This document shows, piece by piece, positions 14,449-24,864 of a stretch of 64,000 nt of DNA. The stretch lies in assembly GCF_900446695.1 (NCBI RefSeq), contig NZ_UAVP01000008.1:736955-800954 (forward strand). The letters are read 5' to 3'. The notes below the pieces were generated by a model, which saw only the letters and a program-made list of their open reading frames with translations, ran no database searches and was not told the DNA's origin. Each line of letters begins with the position of its first letter. The first letter of the stretch is position 1. The position numbers and the translations under genes were made by a program. The DNA comes from Capnocytophaga sputigena (GTDB taxonomy: Bacteria > Bacteroidota > Bacteroidia > Flavobacteriales > Flavobacteriaceae).

Positions 14449-16203
14449 TTACTTTTTAATGACCATTTCAATTGCGAGTTCTTTGAGTTGTGCCTCATCG
14501 ATAGGGGAGGGGGCATCAATCATCATATCGCGACCGCTATTGTTTTTAGGGAAAGCGATAAAGTCGCGTATGGTTTCTTGTCCGCCAAGGAGTGCCACCA
14601 ATCGGTCGAAGCCAAAAGCCAAACCACCGTGAGGAGGAGCACCGTATTTGAAGGCGTTCATCAAGAAGCCAAATTGTGCTTGTGCTTGCTCGGGTGTAAA
14701 GCCGAGGAGCTCAAACATCTTGGCTTGCAACTCTTGGTTGAAGATACGTATAGAACCACCGCCTACTTCGTTGCCGTTGAGCACGAGGTCGTAAGCATTG
14801 GCGCGTACTGCCCCTGGGTTGCTGTCGAGTAGCGGAATATCCTCAGGTTTAGGCGAGGTGAAAGGGTGGTGCATTGCAAAGAAACGTTCTTCCTCTTCGC
14901 TCCACTCCAAAAGAGGAAAATCTACGACCCATAGAGGGGCATATTCATCAGGTTTGCGCAAGCCGAGACGCTCGGCGAGTTCCATACGGAGGGCGCTGAG
15001 TTGCCCGCGTACTTTGTTTGCTTTGCCTGAAAGGATGCAGATAAGGTCGCCTGCTTGGGCGCCAGTGCGCTCTGCCCACGCCTTGAGATCGTCCTCGTTA
15101 TAGAATTTATCTACTGATGATTTGAAGCTGCCATCTTCATTGCATTTTACATATACCATTCCGGAAGCGCCTACTTGCGGACGTTTTACCCATTCTACCA
15201 AAGCATCAATCTCTTTGCGGGTGTAGCTGTTGGCACCAGGTACGGCAATCCCTACAACTAATTCAGCTTCGTTGAACACCTTGAAATCGCGGTGTTGTGC
15301 GAGGTCATTGAGTTCGCCAAATTTCATACCGAAACGGATATCGGGTTTGTCGTTGCCATAAGTTTTCATCGCCTCGGCATAGGTCATACGAGGGAAAGCC
15401 CCAAAGTCTAAGCCTTTGAGTTCTTTGAGGAGGTGTTTTGCCAATCCTTCAAAAGTACTGATAACGTCCTCTTGCTCTACAAACGACATTTCGCAGTCTA
15501 TTTGGGTAAACTCCGGCTGACGGTCGGCGCGGAGGTCTTCATCACGGAAGCATTTTACGATTTGGAAATACTTGTCTAATCCGCCTACCATTAGCAGCTG
15601 CTTAAAGGTTTGTGGGGATTGTGGAAGTGCGTAGAACTCACCTGGGTTCATACGGCTGGGCACCACAAAATCGCGTGCGCCTTCAGGGGTTGATTTGATA
15701 AGCACAGGGGTTTCTACCTCTATAAAGCCTTGTTCGGATAGATAGTTGCGCACCATTATCCCCACTTTGTGGCGGAAAATAAGGTTATCGCGTACAGGGG
15801 TACGACGTATATCGAGATAGCGGTACTTCATACGGAGGTCTTCACCGCCATCGGTATTATCTTCAATGGTAAAAGGAGGAAGTTCGGAATGGTTGAGCAG
15901 GGTGAGTGCTGTAACGAGGATTTCCACTTCTCCCGTAGGGATATTTGCGTTGGCAGCCTCACGTTTGATAACAGTACCTTGAATTTGAATCACGTCCTCG
16001 CGTGAGAGGGTTTTCGCCTGCTCAAAGACTGCTTTATCAGTGCGTTCTTCGTCAAAAATAAGCTGAGTGATGCCATAGCGGTCGCGTAGGTCTACCCAAA
16101 TCATAAATCCCTTGTTGCGGACGCGTTGCACCCATCCGCTGAGGGTTACTTGTTGTTTTTCGTGAGAGAGTCGTAGCTCTCCACAAGTATGCGTTCTGTA
16201 CAT
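14449..16203 (-). CDS. aspS: aspartyl-tRNA synthetase
   Basis: Class IIb aminoacyl-tRNA synthetase of 584 residues, the full bacterial length. An N-terminal OB-fold ([26 protein letters not shown]) binds the anticodon. The catalytic core has motif 2 ([23 protein letters not shown]) and motif 3 ([17 protein letters not shown]). The bacterial GAD insertion lies around residues 290-420. It charges tRNA-Asp, and possibly tRNA-Asn as well if the organism uses the amidotransferase route, which cannot be told from this window. It is last in a co-directional run from map (18892). A strong hairpin terminator follows. Confidence 0.97.
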   Translation of the reverse strand: MYRTHTCGELRLSHEKQQVTLSGWVQRVRNKGFMIWVDLRDRYGITQLIFDEERTDKAVFEQAKTLSREDVIQIQGTVIKREAANANIPTGEVEILVTALTLLNHSELPPFTIEDNTDGGEDLRMKYRYLDIRRTPVRDNLIFRHKVGIMVRNYLSEQGFIEVETPVLIKSTPEGARDFVVPSRMNPGEFYALPQSPQTFKQLLMVGGLDKYFQIVKCFRDEDLRADRQPEFTQIDCEMSFVEQEDVISTFEGLAKHLLKELKGLDFGAFPRMTYAEAMKTYGNDKPDIRFGMKFGELNDLAQHRDFKVFNEAELVVGIAVPGANSYTRKEIDALVEWVKRPQVGASGMVYVKCNEDGSFKSSVDKFYNEDDLKAWAERTGAQAGDLICILSGKANKVRGQLSALRMELAERLGLRKPDEYAPLWVVDFPLLEWSEEEERFFAMHHPFTSPKPEDIPLLDSNPGAVRANAYDLVLNGNEVGGGSIRIFNQELQAKMFELLGFTPEQAQAQFGFLMNAFKYGAPPHGGLAFGFDRLVALLGGQETIRDFIAFPKNNSGRDMMIDAPSPIDEAQLKELAIEMVIKK

Positions 16204-16233
16204 TTATTTGTTGTTAGTTATAAGGTTTGAGTT

Positions 16234-17373
16234 TTAATAATAGCTGATTTCGTAGATAGTAGAGGCATCTTGTTTGGTAAACACTATTTCTTTTCTTTCC
16301 AAATACTTTCTCTTGCCACTTTCTTCTTTATAAGAAAAGGTATAAACTCTCTCTTGTTCATACTTTACATCAATAGGTTTGCCTTTAGAATCTTTGGTGA
16401 TGTGCTCTTTATGGGTGATACTAAACTTATAAGTGCCATTGGCATTAGTGAACTCTTTGTAAGTCATATTTTTGACAGTACCTCCCTTTATTTTAGCAAT
16501 TAGAGCTTCTAATTTTTCCACATCTTTATCTGAGGTTGAACCAGAAGAGATACTTAGCCCGTCATCATCACCAGAACGATTTTCTATTATACGACTTACA
16601 TAGCCGTCTTTATCATAGGTATAAGTAAATTTTATAAGTGTGGCATACGATACTTTTTCCTCTTCGTCTATATAAGATTGAGAGATAGACTCCAATAGAT
16701 TTTTAGTAGGGACACCTACTGGGATTGCATTTAGCAAATAAAAATAGGTGGTATAGACATCTATTTCATCTCTTCCTTCGTTGTAGAAGATAAAAAAGCG
16801 ATTCTTATTTTCGTTAGGATAATAAGAAAATTTCATTCCTTGAATTTCTTCTTGTCCTGAAGAAGTAGAAGTATGAGTTTCAGCAGTTAGGTTGCCATCT
16901 TTCCAAATAAAATTACTATTATTAATTTTAGACAACTGACCTTTTTCGTCATAGCTGAAATAATTATGTCCGCCAGTCTCTTTTAAGTAACCTTTCTCAT
17001 CTAAAGGGAATTCAAAATTTTGTTTTCCACTATTTGCTATAATTTTTCCTTGAGGATAACTAAACTCATAGGTTACTTGTTCACCTCCCTTATTAGAAGT
17101 GAATTTTGAAATGCGCCCTTGTGCGTCATATTCATAAGCAAAGACTCCATTTTCTAAAGTATATATAAACTTAGGTTCACCATTTAGAAAATAGGTTGGG
17201 TCGATATTAGGGTTCTTTTTTCTATTTAAATAGGTAATCTTTACCTCTTTAATTCTCTTTACCTTTGTGGTTTTAGGAGGTTCAGGATTATTAGGTGTTG
17301 GGTTGTCGTCGCTTTTTCCACAAGCAACTAAAGTAAGGACGGCAGTTGCTACTAAAAATAAGGCTTTTTTCAT
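16234..17373 (-). CDS. YD-repeat-like surface lipoprotein
   Basis: Lipoprotein of 379 residues. ATG at 17371-17373 gives MKKALFLVATAVLTLVAC, with the lipobox cysteine at 18 followed by GKSDDNP, which resembles the Capnocytophaga surface-export signal. An in-frame start eight codons earlier overlaps the preceding gene and would spoil the signal peptide. The mature part has repeated strands such as FAYEYDAQGRISKFTSNKGG, FSYDEKGQLSKINN and YTYDKDGYVSRIIENRSGDDDG, the YD/RHS-like repeat. It closes with YTFSYKEESGKRKYLERKEI. No enzymatic motif. Lies 30 bases upstream of aspS on the same strand. Function unknown. Confidence 0.75.
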   Translation of the reverse strand: MKKALFLVATAVLTLVACGKSDDNPTPNNPEPPKTTKVKRIKEVKITYLNRKKNPNIDPTYFLNGEPKFIYTLENGVFAYEYDAQGRISKFTSNKGGEQVTYEFSYPQGKIIANSGKQNFEFPLDEKGYLKETGGHNYFSYDEKGQLSKINNSNFIWKDGNLTAETHTSTSSGQEEIQGMKFSYYPNENKNRFFIFYNEGRDEIDVYTTYFYLLNAIPVGVPTKNLLESISQSYIDEEEKVSYATLIKFTYTYDKDGYVSRIIENRSGDDDGLSISSGSTSDKDVEKLEALIAKIKGGTVKNMTYKEFTNANGTYKFSITHKEHITKDSKGKPIDVKYEQERVYTFSYKEESGKRKYLERKEIVFTKQDASTIYEISYY

Positions 17374-17393
17374 TGTTGATAATTTTAAATAAT

Positions 17394-17864
17394 TCATTTA
17401 TTTTGATACTCTTCCAATTCCTTAGTGAGTGTATCTACATAGGGTTGATGTTTTTGTTTATAGATAAAAGAGATATAATGGTTGCCTATATGGATATTAG
17501 GGATAATTCTATTACTTATGAGTAAATCTTTGGGGTTTACTTTTGTGAATAGTGTATGAAAAAGATAACTTCTAAAATGTTGTGGTGAAATAAAAATATG
17601 TTTATCACTATTCCTATAATAAATAGGGGCACTATCAGCATAGTAATACAATATAACATCTTTTCCAGATAGATATTCTTCAATTTCCTTAATAATGAAA
17701 GAAAATACTTTCAAAGGATTTGTGTCTTTCTTATGTTCTTTAAGAGCTAAAGAAATTTCAACCACAGGAAATGCAATATTAGCATTAGGCTTGTACTCAG
17801 AAAAATTTAAAGAATACAAATTACCTCCTTCAGTTTTAAAAGGAATATCTACCTCTAAGTTCAC
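17394..17864 (-). CDS. hypothetical protein, partner of the 61-residue protein
   Basis: Cytosolic protein of 156 residues, family not firmly recognised. It opens with beta-rich sequence (VDIPFKTEGGNLYSLNFSEY), then a helical middle (NPLKVFSFIIKEIEEYLSGKDVILYYYADSAPI). The C-terminal half is basic and aromatic (HFRSYLFHTLFTKVNPKDLL...YISFIYKQKHQPYVDTLTKELEEY). It starts two bases after the stop of a tiny charged protein gene, so the two are almost certainly translated together. The small-then-larger arrangement is that of many toxin-antitoxin pairs, but no toxin fold is visible and that reading is only a possibility. Confidence 0.65.
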   Translation of the reverse strand: MNLEVDIPFKTEGGNLYSLNFSEYKPNANIAFPVVEISLALKEHKKDTNPLKVFSFIIKEIEEYLSGKDVILYYYADSAPIYYRNSDKHIFISPQHFRSYLFHTLFTKVNPKDLLISNRIIPNIHIGNHYISFIYKQKHQPYVDTLTKELEEYQNK

Positions 17865-17866
17865 AG

Positions 17867-18052
17867 CTAAATAGTTATATAATCTTCTTCTTTATATATT
17901 TTTTTCATTATTTCTTCTTTACGCTTCCTTGCTCTCTCAGCAAGTTCTTCCATAAAAGCTAATAGCTTTTCACTGGGGTTTCTAATCTCTATAGTTTCTG
18001 CATTATGGGTTTTGTGCAGCACTACTTTCTCGTTTACTTTTTCTTTTTCCAT
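17867..18052 (-). CDS. small charged helical protein
   Basis: Protein of 61 residues, rich in Lys and Glu. A short beta-like start (KVVLHKTHNAETIEIRNPS) is followed by one long amphipathic helix (EKLLAFMEELAERARKRKEEIMKKIYKE). No signal peptide. It is placed two bases before the 156-residue gene and 33 bases after map. Size, charge and position fit an antitoxin or a small adaptor, but no DNA-binding motif can be named. Start ATG is the only one that keeps the conserved-looking N-terminal strand. Confidence 0.6.
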   Translation of the reverse strand: MEKEKVNEKVVLHKTHNAETIEIRNPSEKLLAFMEELAERARKRKEEIMKKIYKEEDYITI

Positions 18053-18085
18053 TATGCGCTCTTTTTTAATGCTATTTAAATTTTG

Positions 18086-18892
18086 CTAATTGAGTAAAAA
18101 CTCGTTCTCCTCATTGCTTTCAATACCTAAGGCTTCGTATATATATTTGAAGGTGGAGAGCAATCGGGGTTTGCCATCGATGAGGGCTACATCGTGTTCA
18201 AAGTGGGCGGAAGGCTTGCCGTCGGCGGTGAGGATTGTCCAACCGTCTTTGAGTTGGCGTATGCTCTTGGTACCCATATTGATCATAGGCTCTATGGCAA
18301 CTACCATTCCGTCTTTAAACTTTTTACCACTACCTCGTTTGCCGTAGTTAGGCATCTCGGGGTCTTCGTGCATCTTGCGCCCTACGCCGTGCCCAACGAG
18401 TTCGCGCACTACTCCATAGCCGTGTGCCTCACAGTGTTGTTGTATGGCATTTCCAACATCACCTACACGATTGCCCGCACGAAACTGACGGATACCTATG
18501 TATAGTGATTCTTTGGTTACACGCAAGAGTTCTTTTACTTCGGGGGCTACTTCGCCTACCTCGAAAGTATAAGCGTGATCGCCATAGTAACCGTTTTTCA
18601 ATGCTCCGCAATCTATTGAAATGATGTCGCCTTCTTGCAATGGACGGTCGTTAGGGATACCGTGCACTACTTGTGCATTAGGACTCATACAGAGGGTATT
18701 AGGGAAGCCATACAACCCCAAAAATCCTGGGATAGCCCCTTGACTGCGGATGTACTCTTCGGCGAGTTTATCAAGATACAGGGTGGTTACCCCTGGTTTT
18801 ACTTCTTTAGCTAGTATGCCCAAAGTGCGTGATACCACTTGGGCGGCTTGGTGTAGTAGTTCTATTTCTTCGGCTGTTCTAATGTGAATCAT
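18086..18892 (-). CDS. map: type I methionine aminopeptidase
   Basis: Protein of 268 residues of the pita-bread fold. The five metal ligands are visible in order: Asp in IISIDCGAL, Asp in GYYGDHAYTF, His in LVGHGVGRKMHEDP, Glu in AIEPMINMG and Glu in AHFEHDVAL. It removes the initiator methionine from nascent proteins in the cytosol. The C-terminus carries about 20 residues beyond the usual E. coli end (ALGIESNEENEFLLN), as in other flavobacteria. It heads a co-directional run with the 61- and 156-residue genes and a lipoprotein gene. An inverted repeat of the ATTCGTAA family lies just upstream. Confidence 0.95.
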   Translation of the reverse strand: MIHIRTAEEIELLHQAAQVVSRTLGILAKEVKPGVTTLYLDKLAEEYIRSQGAIPGFLGLYGFPNTLCMSPNAQVVHGIPNDRPLQEGDIISIDCGALKNGYYGDHAYTFEVGEVAPEVKELLRVTKESLYIGIRQFRAGNRVGDVGNAIQQHCEAHGYGVVRELVGHGVGRKMHEDPEMPNYGKRGSGKKFKDGMVVAIEPMINMGTKSIRQLKDGWTILTADGKPSAHFEHDVALIDGKPRLLSTFKYIYEALGIESNEENEFLLN

Positions 18893-18895
18893 TTG

Positions 18896-18960
18896 TAATT
18901 ACGAATTACGAAAGACGAATTACGAAAGTTTTGTCATTCGTAACTCGTCATTCGTAATTA
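18896..18960. repeat. inverted repeat, ATTACGAATTACGAA family
   Basis: TAATTACGAA (18896-18905) faces TTCGTAATTA (18951-18960), with internal repeats ACGAATTACGAAAG and CATTCGTAACTCGTC. The same family occurs at 9384-9415, 24843-24863 and inside the rRNA spacer at 61434-61464. Confidence 0.7.
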
Positions 18961-18965
18961 GATTT

Positions 18966-20585
18966 CTATTTTTTGAATTGTTTTAATAAATTGGTTGTGG
19001 AACTATCGTGTGCAGAGAGTTCGGTAGCGGCGATGTCTTTAAGGATTTTGCTTGCCAACTGTTTGCCGAGCTCTACACCCCATTGGTCGTAACTGTAGAT
19101 GTTCCAAATCACACCTTCTACAAATATCTTATGCTCATACATTGCGATAAGGCTACCCAAACTTTCAGGGGTGAGTTTATCGATGAGGAAAGAAGTTGTA
19201 GGGCGGTTCCCTATAAACACTTTGAAAGGCACTAAGGCTTCGTTTACCTTGTCCCCCATTTCTTTGCGCACTTCGGCTTCAGTTTTACCTTTGAGGAGGG
19301 CTTCGGTTTGTGCAAAGAAGTTAGCCATTAGCTTGTTGTGGTGGTCGGTATTGCCGTGCAATGAGTGTTTAAAGCCAATGAAATCAGTAGGTATCAATTT
19401 AGTACCTTGGTGGATGAGCTGGAAGAACGCGTGTTGAGAGTTGGTTCCTGGTTCACCCCAGATGATTACCCCAGTTTGATAAGGAATAGGGTTGCCATCA
19501 CGGTCAGTTTGTTTACCGTTACTTTCCATTATACCTTGTTGTAGGTAAGCCGCCAAGCGGTGCAAATACTGAGTATAAGGAATGATAGCTTGACTTTCGG
19601 CTCCGTAGAAGTTGTTGTACCACACGCTGAGCAATGCCAAGACTACTGGAATGTTCTTCTCAAACGGAGCAGTGCGGAAATGCTCGTCCATAGCGTGCGC
19701 TCCTTTGAGCAACTTGTCAAAATTGTCATAGCCTACTGATAGAGCGATGCTGAGACCTACGGCACTCCACAAAGAGAAGCGTCCGCCTACCCAATCCCAC
19801 ATAGGGAATACGTTATCTGGGTCGATGCCGAATTTATCGATTTCTTGCAAGTTAGTAGATACTGCTACAAAGTGTTTAGCGATATCTTTTTCGCTACCCG
19901 ATTTGAGGAACCATTCTTTTACAGTAAGCGCATTAGAAAGGGTTTCGAGTGTTGTGAATGTTTTAGATACAATGACTATCAAGGTAGTTTCGGGGTTGAG
20001 GTGCTTGATAGTTTCGAGCACGTGGTCGCCATCTACATTGCTGATAAAGTGTACGTTGAGGTGATTCTTATAGAATTTAAGCGCTTCGGTTACCATTGCT
20101 GGACCTAGGTCAGAGCCACCAATACCAATATTCACCACATCGGTAAAGGCTTTACCGCTATAACCTTTGCGTTTGCCACTGATGACTTCTTCGCTGAACT
20201 GTTTGATTTTGTGTTTTACAGTGGCTACTTCAGGCATTACATTCTTGCCATCTACGTTTACTACGCTGTTTTCGGGCGCGCGAAGGGCAGTGTGCAATAC
20301 GGCGCGTTTTTCGGTGTTGTTGATAAGGTCACCACCGAAGTACTTTTCGATAGCATCCTTTAAACCACATTCCTCAGCGAGTTGCACAAGGAGTTTAAGG
20401 GTTTGGTCGTCTATGCGGTTTTTAGAATAATCTACATAGAAGTCTTGCCATTTGATAGTGAATTTTTCACCGCGAGCAGGGTCTTTCTCGAAAAGGGAAA
20501 GGGTATGGCGGTCTTTTACTTCAGTAAAATGTTTTTGCAATGCTTTCCAAGCATTGGTTTGTGTTGGATTACTATTTTTTAACAT
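18966..20585 (-). CDS. pgi: glucose-6-phosphate isomerase
   Basis: Protein of 539 residues, close to the usual length. It has the PGI signatures [14 protein letters not shown], the loop [10 protein letters not shown], and [19 protein letters not shown], which contains the catalytic His region. It interconverts glucose-6-phosphate and fructose-6-phosphate in glycolysis. Cytosolic, no signal. It is separated from map by a repeat-filled gap and has its own -7 box at 20648-20655, so it is likely a single-gene unit. Nothing unusual is seen. Confidence 0.96.
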   Translation of the reverse strand: MLKNSNPTQTNAWKALQKHFTEVKDRHTLSLFEKDPARGEKFTIKWQDFYVDYSKNRIDDQTLKLLVQLAEECGLKDAIEKYFGGDLINNTEKRAVLHTALRAPENSVVNVDGKNVMPEVATVKHKIKQFSEEVISGKRKGYSGKAFTDVVNIGIGGSDLGPAMVTEALKFYKNHLNVHFISNVDGDHVLETIKHLNPETTLIVIVSKTFTTLETLSNALTVKEWFLKSGSEKDIAKHFVAVSTNLQEIDKFGIDPDNVFPMWDWVGGRFSLWSAVGLSIALSVGYDNFDKLLKGAHAMDEHFRTAPFEKNIPVVLALLSVWYNNFYGAESQAIIPYTQYLHRLAAYLQQGIMESNGKQTDRDGNPIPYQTGVIIWGEPGTNSQHAFFQLIHQGTKLIPTDFIGFKHSLHGNTDHHNKLMANFFAQTEALLKGKTEAEVRKEMGDKVNEALVPFKVFIGNRPTTSFLIDKLTPESLGSLIAMYEHKIFVEGVIWNIYSYDQWGVELGKQLASKILKDIAATELSAHDSSTTNLLKQFKK

Positions 20586-20647
20586 TTTTAAATATAATTA
20601 TATTAGTTGTTAGTTATCGGTTATTAATTAGATTGTGTTTCAGAGTG

Positions 20648-20655
20648 CAAAGGTA
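20648..20655 (-). promoter_or_regulatory. -7 box of pgi
   Basis: Complement reads TACCTTTG, 63 bases upstream of the pgi start. Confidence 0.55.
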
Positions 20656-20762
20656 TAAAATATTTTCAAAATAGCAGTTAGTCTTTAATCATTAGTAGTT
20701 AGAAACTGACACTAATGGCTAAAGACTAACCTCATTGTTCTTTGTCTAATTTTGCAAATCGG

Positions 20763-21992
20763 CTAATTACCTAATTTATCCAATTGTTCTTTTAGCGGTT
20801 TGATAAACTCTAAATACTTTGCTTTTAGACTGGCTTCTATAGGTACAGAATCAGGCATTTTTTCTTTCAATGGGTCTACTTGCACACCATTTTTCCAGAA
20901 GCGATAACACACGTGAGGGCCTGTGGCTAAACCGGTACTCCCTACCAGCCCAATCACTTCACCTTGTGCTACGTATTTCCCTTTGCGGGCTAAAATTTTC
21001 GACATATGGAGGTACTGGGTCGTATAGGTGTTGTTGTGGCGCACTTTCACGTAGTTACCATTGCCCGAACTATAGCCTGCTTCAATCACCGTGCCTGCTG
21101 CTGTTACACGTATAGGAGTACCCGTAGGAGCCGCATAATCGGTACCAAAATGCCCTTTCATACGGTGGAGTACGGGGTGAAAACGCATTCCAAATTTAGA
21201 AGTAATACGGAAGATATCCAAGGGCGATTTTAGAAACATACGTTTCATCATATTGCCATTTTCGTCGTAATAGCCACTAGTGCCTTTGATAGAATCGGTG
21301 GTGAAATTGAAGGCGTAATACGCCTTGCCTCCCCACTCAAAATAAGCGGCTTTCACTTTTTCAACCCCTGCATAGATAGTGTCGTCTACATAACGTTCGT
21401 CGTAAATAATTTTGAACTTATCGCCTTTTTGCAAGCGGAAGAAGTCTATTGTATAATCGAATATTTGTCCTAATTGATAGGTAGCATTTTGGCTGATGCC
21501 AGCATTTTGTGCATCGACAGTAAGGTTGTTTTCAATCTCACCTCCTATGGCTTTTTCCTTTATAGAAACCTTGCGTTCGGCGTTATAAGCGTGGATAGAA
21601 TCGGTGAGGCGTACCACGATATAATTCACGATATCAGGTTGATATACAAAACTATGAGGGGTATCAGGGTGTTTTTTATCGTATAAGAAAGCATAAGGAT
21701 GCCCTACGCGGAAGTTCTTAGGACTGATGAGTTCTTTGGTAGTCTCTGCAATATGGTGGATTTCAGTCGCCCCGATATGTTGGTCTTCAAGGAGTTTGCC
21801 AAAAGTGTCGCCTTGTTTGAGGGTATCTCTTACAATGTTATAGTCGTTGAGGTTAAATCCAAATTCATATACTGGAGGTTTAGGAGCTTCGGTGGTGGTA
21901 GTTGCGGTAGTTTTATCGGTTTTAGTAGTGCGGTCACAAGCCGTAAAAAGTGATAGAGAGCTGAGTAGTGAAAGGCAAAATATTTTTTTCAT
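20763..21992 (-). CDS. M23-family peptidoglycan peptidase, lipoprotein
   Basis: Lipoprotein of 409 residues (lipobox LFTAC, Cys19), followed by a Thr-rich linker. Residues about 45-130 look like a LysM/OapA-type region (DTLKQGDTFGKLLEDQ), and residues 265-370 are the M23 (LytM) domain. Zinc-ligand positions His281 and Asp285 (HFGTDYAAP) are present. The usual H-x-H reads His360-Val-Cys362 (GPHVCYRFW), so one ligand is Cys. It should act on the cell wall in the periplasm, or serve as an activator if inactive. A -7 box at 22031-22038 has a TTG 19 bp further upstream. Confidence 0.88.
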   Translation of the reverse strand: MKKIFCLSLLSSLSLFTACDRTTKTDKTTATTTTEAPKPPVYEFGFNLNDYNIVRDTLKQGDTFGKLLEDQHIGATEIHHIAETTKELISPKNFRVGHPYAFLYDKKHPDTPHSFVYQPDIVNYIVVRLTDSIHAYNAERKVSIKEKAIGGEIENNLTVDAQNAGISQNATYQLGQIFDYTIDFFRLQKGDKFKIIYDERYVDDTIYAGVEKVKAAYFEWGGKAYYAFNFTTDSIKGTSGYYDENGNMMKRMFLKSPLDIFRITSKFGMRFHPVLHRMKGHFGTDYAAPTGTPIRVTAAGTVIEAGYSSGNGNYVKVRHNNTYTTQYLHMSKILARKGKYVAQGEVIGLVGSTGLATGPHVCYRFWKNGVQVDPLKEKMPDSVPIEASLKAKYLEFIKPLKEQLDKLGN

Positions 21993-22030
21993 TCTAATTG
22001 TTTTAGTAAAAAGGATTGCAAATAATGCGC

Positions 22031-22060
22031 CAAAGGTACAAATAATTTGCTAATTGGCAA
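22031..22060 (-). promoter_or_regulatory. promoter of the M23 peptidase gene
   Basis: -7 box TACCTTTG (22031-22038, complement) and -33 TTG (22058-22060, complement), 19-bp spacing. Confidence 0.65.
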
Positions 22061-22151
22061 ATTTGTAGTCGCCACTTCCACTTCCACTATTGTTGTGAAC
22101 TTGAAACTCTTGCCTACCTTTCTGTCTCTCACTTCATAATACCTAAAAATA

Positions 22152-22183
22152 TTTTGCCAATTCAACAAAAGTTTGTACTTTTG
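22152..22183 (+). promoter_or_regulatory. promoter of feoAB
   Basis: -33 TTTTG (22152-22156) and -7 TACTTTTG (22176-22183) with 19-bp spacing, 38 bases before the feoA ATG. No clear Fur box is seen by eye. Confidence 0.7.
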
Positions 22184-22221
22184 CTCGTCTAAAAATATAT
22201 TTTGAATTATATAAACACTTT

Positions 22222-22470
22222 ATGACCCTTACTTTAGCCTCTTTAGAAATAGGACAAACTGCTGTAATTACAGGGTTTACACCCGAATGCCGACAAGAAG
22301 TGCGACAACGATTGCTCGACTTAGGTTTCGTACGTGGCTCAAAAATTAAAATAGAAAATGTGAGTCCGCTTGCCGACCCAATTGCTTATACCATTCACCA
22401 CACCCAAATTGCTCTGCGCAAGAGTGATGCGCTTTGTGTGCTGATTCAGGTATCAGGGGATAGAGGATAG
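22222..22470 (+). CDS. feoA: ferrous iron transport protein FeoA
   Basis: Protein of 82 residues with the SH3-like FeoA fold: TLASLEIGQTAVITGF, RQRLLDLGFVRGSKIKIENVSPLADPIAYTI and QIALRKSDALCVLIQV. It is a small cytosolic partner of FeoB in Fe(II) uptake. The gene is followed after 84 bases by feoB on the same strand, and a consensus promoter lies just upstream, so feoAB forms one operon. FeoC is absent, as usual outside gammaproteobacteria. Confidence 0.93.
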   Translation: MTLTLASLEIGQTAVITGFTPECRQEVRQRLLDLGFVRGSKIKIENVSPLADPIAYTIHHTQIALRKSDALCVLIQVSGDRG

Positions 22471-22554
22471 GGGATTGTTCAAAAAAATGATTGATTATCA
22501 AAATAATAAAAAACAAATCAAACGAGCTATTTAACGGCTTGTTGTACTACGACT

Positions 22555-24720
22555 ATGAAAAATATTTGCGATACTTGTGCTCTTAATCCTTCAGCTTCCT
22601 TAAAACCTTTAGGGGAGGAGGCGGGCACTTACCACTATACCATTGCTCTTGCAGGAAATCCTAACACGGGTAAGAGTACCGTTTTTAATGCCCTTACAGG
22701 ATTGCGTCAGCACACAGGTAACTGGCCTGGCAAAACCGTTACCCGCGCTGAGGGGAGTTTTTCCTTTCACGACCAACGTTACCGCATAATCGACCTACCA
22801 GGAACTTATTCGCTGCTCTCCACTTCAGAAGATGAGGAGGTGGCACGCGATTTTATTCTCTTTGGCAAACCCGATGTAACTGTGATAGTAGTAGATGCAA
22901 GCAGACTGGAACGCAACCTCAGTTTGGCACTTCAAATACTTGAAATCACTGATAAAGCTGTGCTTTGCCTCAACCTGATGGACGAAGCTCGCCGCCATCA
23001 TATCACGATTGATACACGTACCCTTTCTCGCGATTTGGGTATCCCTGTAGTGGCTACTTCTGCACGTACCAAAGAAGGTATCCCCGATTTGCTCTTTGCT
23101 ATTGAAGAAGTGGTAAGTGGTAAATTCCAAACTAAAAAACAGACGTATATAGATCTTCCTAAAGAAAATGCTGAAGCTATTGCTGAACTGCAATCGGCAC
23201 TTTCTGAACTCAATCCCGAATTGCCTAATACTCGCTGGCTTGCTATGCGACTCATTGAAGGTGATGAGAGCGTACAAAAAGGGGTGGAAGAAGGCACTTT
23301 TTCAGCTGAAAACAATCCCGAAAAACAATCCCGAGTGTTGCGTATAGCCGATGAGTATCACAAGATTTTAGGCGATCACTACCGCAATGACTTGGTAGAA
23401 GCTATCTACGCTCAAGCAACCACACTCATCAACGCATCGGTAAGTACCGATTTTTCAGCGCGTTCTTTCCGTGTTGATCGTGCGATTGATAGGATAGTTA
23501 CGCATAAAATTTGGGGTTTTCCTATTATGTTTTTGCTATTGGCAGCTGTGTTGTGGATTACTATTATCGGGGCTAATTATCCTTCACAATGGCTTTCGGA
23601 TCTGTTTCTAGGGTGGCTTTATCCACTTTTGAAAGACGGAGCCAATGCCTTGCATTTTCCTTGGTGGCTCAGTGGTTTCCTCATCGATGGGGTGTATTTA
23701 GCCACCACGTGGGTGATTTCGGTGATGTTGCCCCCAATGGCTATCTTCTTTCCGCTATTCACCCTCCTCGAAGATTTTGGTTACTTACCCCGTGTAGCTT
23801 TCAATTTAGACAAGCTCTTCCGCACTGCAGGCGCTCACGGCAAACAAGCCCTCACGATGAGTATGGGCTTTGGCTGTAATGCCGCAGGGGTGGTAGCGAC
23901 ACGTATTATCAACAGTCCGCGTGAGAAACTGATAGCCATTATCACTAATAACTTTTCGCTTTGCAACGGGCGTTGGCCTACCCAAATACTCATTGCTACC
24001 TTGTTCATTGGGGCATTAGTTCCCAAGCAGTGGAGCAGCACAGTATCGATGCTCGCTGTGATAGGCATAGCTGTGCTGGGCATAGCCTTTTCATTCCTCA
24101 CCTCGTGGCTGTTGAGCAAGACCCTCCTCAAAGGAGAATCATCATTTTTTGTATTGGAATTACCGCCTTATCGTCCGCCGCGTTTTTTCCAAACACTCTA
24201 CACCTCACTTATTGATAGAACCCTTATCGTACTTTGGCGTGCTATTGTGTTTGCTGCCCCTGCAGGGGCAGTGATATGGCTGATATGCAACTTGCAAATA
24301 GCCCAACAACCTATAGCGCTTTGGCTTATACAAGGCTTAGACCCTATAGGCGTGTTTATAGGTTTGAACGGTGTGATTTTGCTCGCCTATATCGTTGCTA
24401 TTCCTGCCAATGAAATTGTAATCCCTACGGTGCTAATGCTCACCACTATGGTATTAGGGCAAACAGCAGTAGGCGAGGGGGCAGGCGTACTGATGGAAGC
24501 CTCCACTTCACAAGTGGGTGTATTGCTACACGCTGGTGGATGGACACTGCTCACGGCTGTAAACCTAATGCTTTTCAGCTTGTTGCACAACCCTTGTAGT
24601 ACGACTATCTACACCATTTACAAAGAAACACAAAGCAAGAAATGGACACTTATAGCTACTCTCTTGCCTGTGCTTTATGGGATAGTGGTGTGTTTTCTTG
24701 TGACTCTATTTGCTAAGTAA
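22555..24720 (+). CDS. feoB: ferrous iron transporter FeoB
   Basis: Inner-membrane Fe(II) transporter of 721 residues. The N-terminal GTPase domain has G1 GNPNTGKS (34-41), G3 DLPGTYSL and G4 NLMD. The C-terminal part has about nine membrane helices with the two gate motifs ([27 protein letters not shown]). A short CDTCALNP segment precedes the G domain and could bind metal. No stop or frameshift interrupts the reading frame. It is co-transcribed with feoA. A terminator follows at 24801-24836. Confidence 0.96.
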   Translation: MKNICDTCALNPSASLKPLGEEAGTYHYTIALAGNPNTGKSTVFNALTGLRQHTGNWPGKTVTRAEGSFSFHDQRYRIIDLPGTYSLLSTSEDEEVARDFILFGKPDVTVIVVDASRLERNLSLALQILEITDKAVLCLNLMDEARRHHITIDTRTLSRDLGIPVVATSARTKEGIPDLLFAIEEVVSGKFQTKKQTYIDLPKENAEAIAELQSALSELNPELPNTRWLAMRLIEGDESVQKGVEEGTFSAENNPEKQSRVLRIADEYHKILGDHYRNDLVEAIYAQATTLINASVSTDFSARSFRVDRAIDRIVTHKIWGFPIMFLLLAAVLWITIIGANYPSQWLSDLFLGWLYPLLKDGANALHFPWWLSGFLIDGVYLATTWVISVMLPPMAIFFPLFTLLEDFGYLPRVAFNLDKLFRTAGAHGKQALTMSMGFGCNAAGVVATRIINSPREKLIAIITNNFSLCNGRWPTQILIATLFIGALVPKQWSSTVSMLAVIGIAVLGIAFSFLTSWLLSKTLLKGESSFFVLELPPYRPPRFFQTLYTSLIDRTLIVLWRAIVFAAPAGAVIWLICNLQIAQQPIALWLIQGLDPIGVFIGLNGVILLAYIVAIPANEIVIPTVLMLTTMVLGQTAVGEGAGVLMEASTSQVGVLLHAGGWTLLTAVNLMLFSLLHNPCSTTIYTIYKETQSKKWTLIATLLPVLYGIVVCFLVTLFAK

Positions 24721-24800
24721 ACTTGGTGAAAGTAAAGCTAAATCATGTGATGAAGAGGTTGATTTTGGTGTTTTTCACTTTTATGAAATTTCAAAATATA

Positions 24801-24836
24801 AAAAAAGCTGCCCATTATCTTGAGCAGCTTTTTTTA
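24801..24836 (+). terminator. terminator after feoB
   Basis: AAAAAAGCTGC / GCAGCTTTTTTT stem with a 13-base loop. It may also serve the convergent gdhA gene, whose stop lies about 30 bases on. Confidence 0.8.
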
Positions 24837-24864
24837 TTTATGACTTGTCATTCGTAACTCGTTA

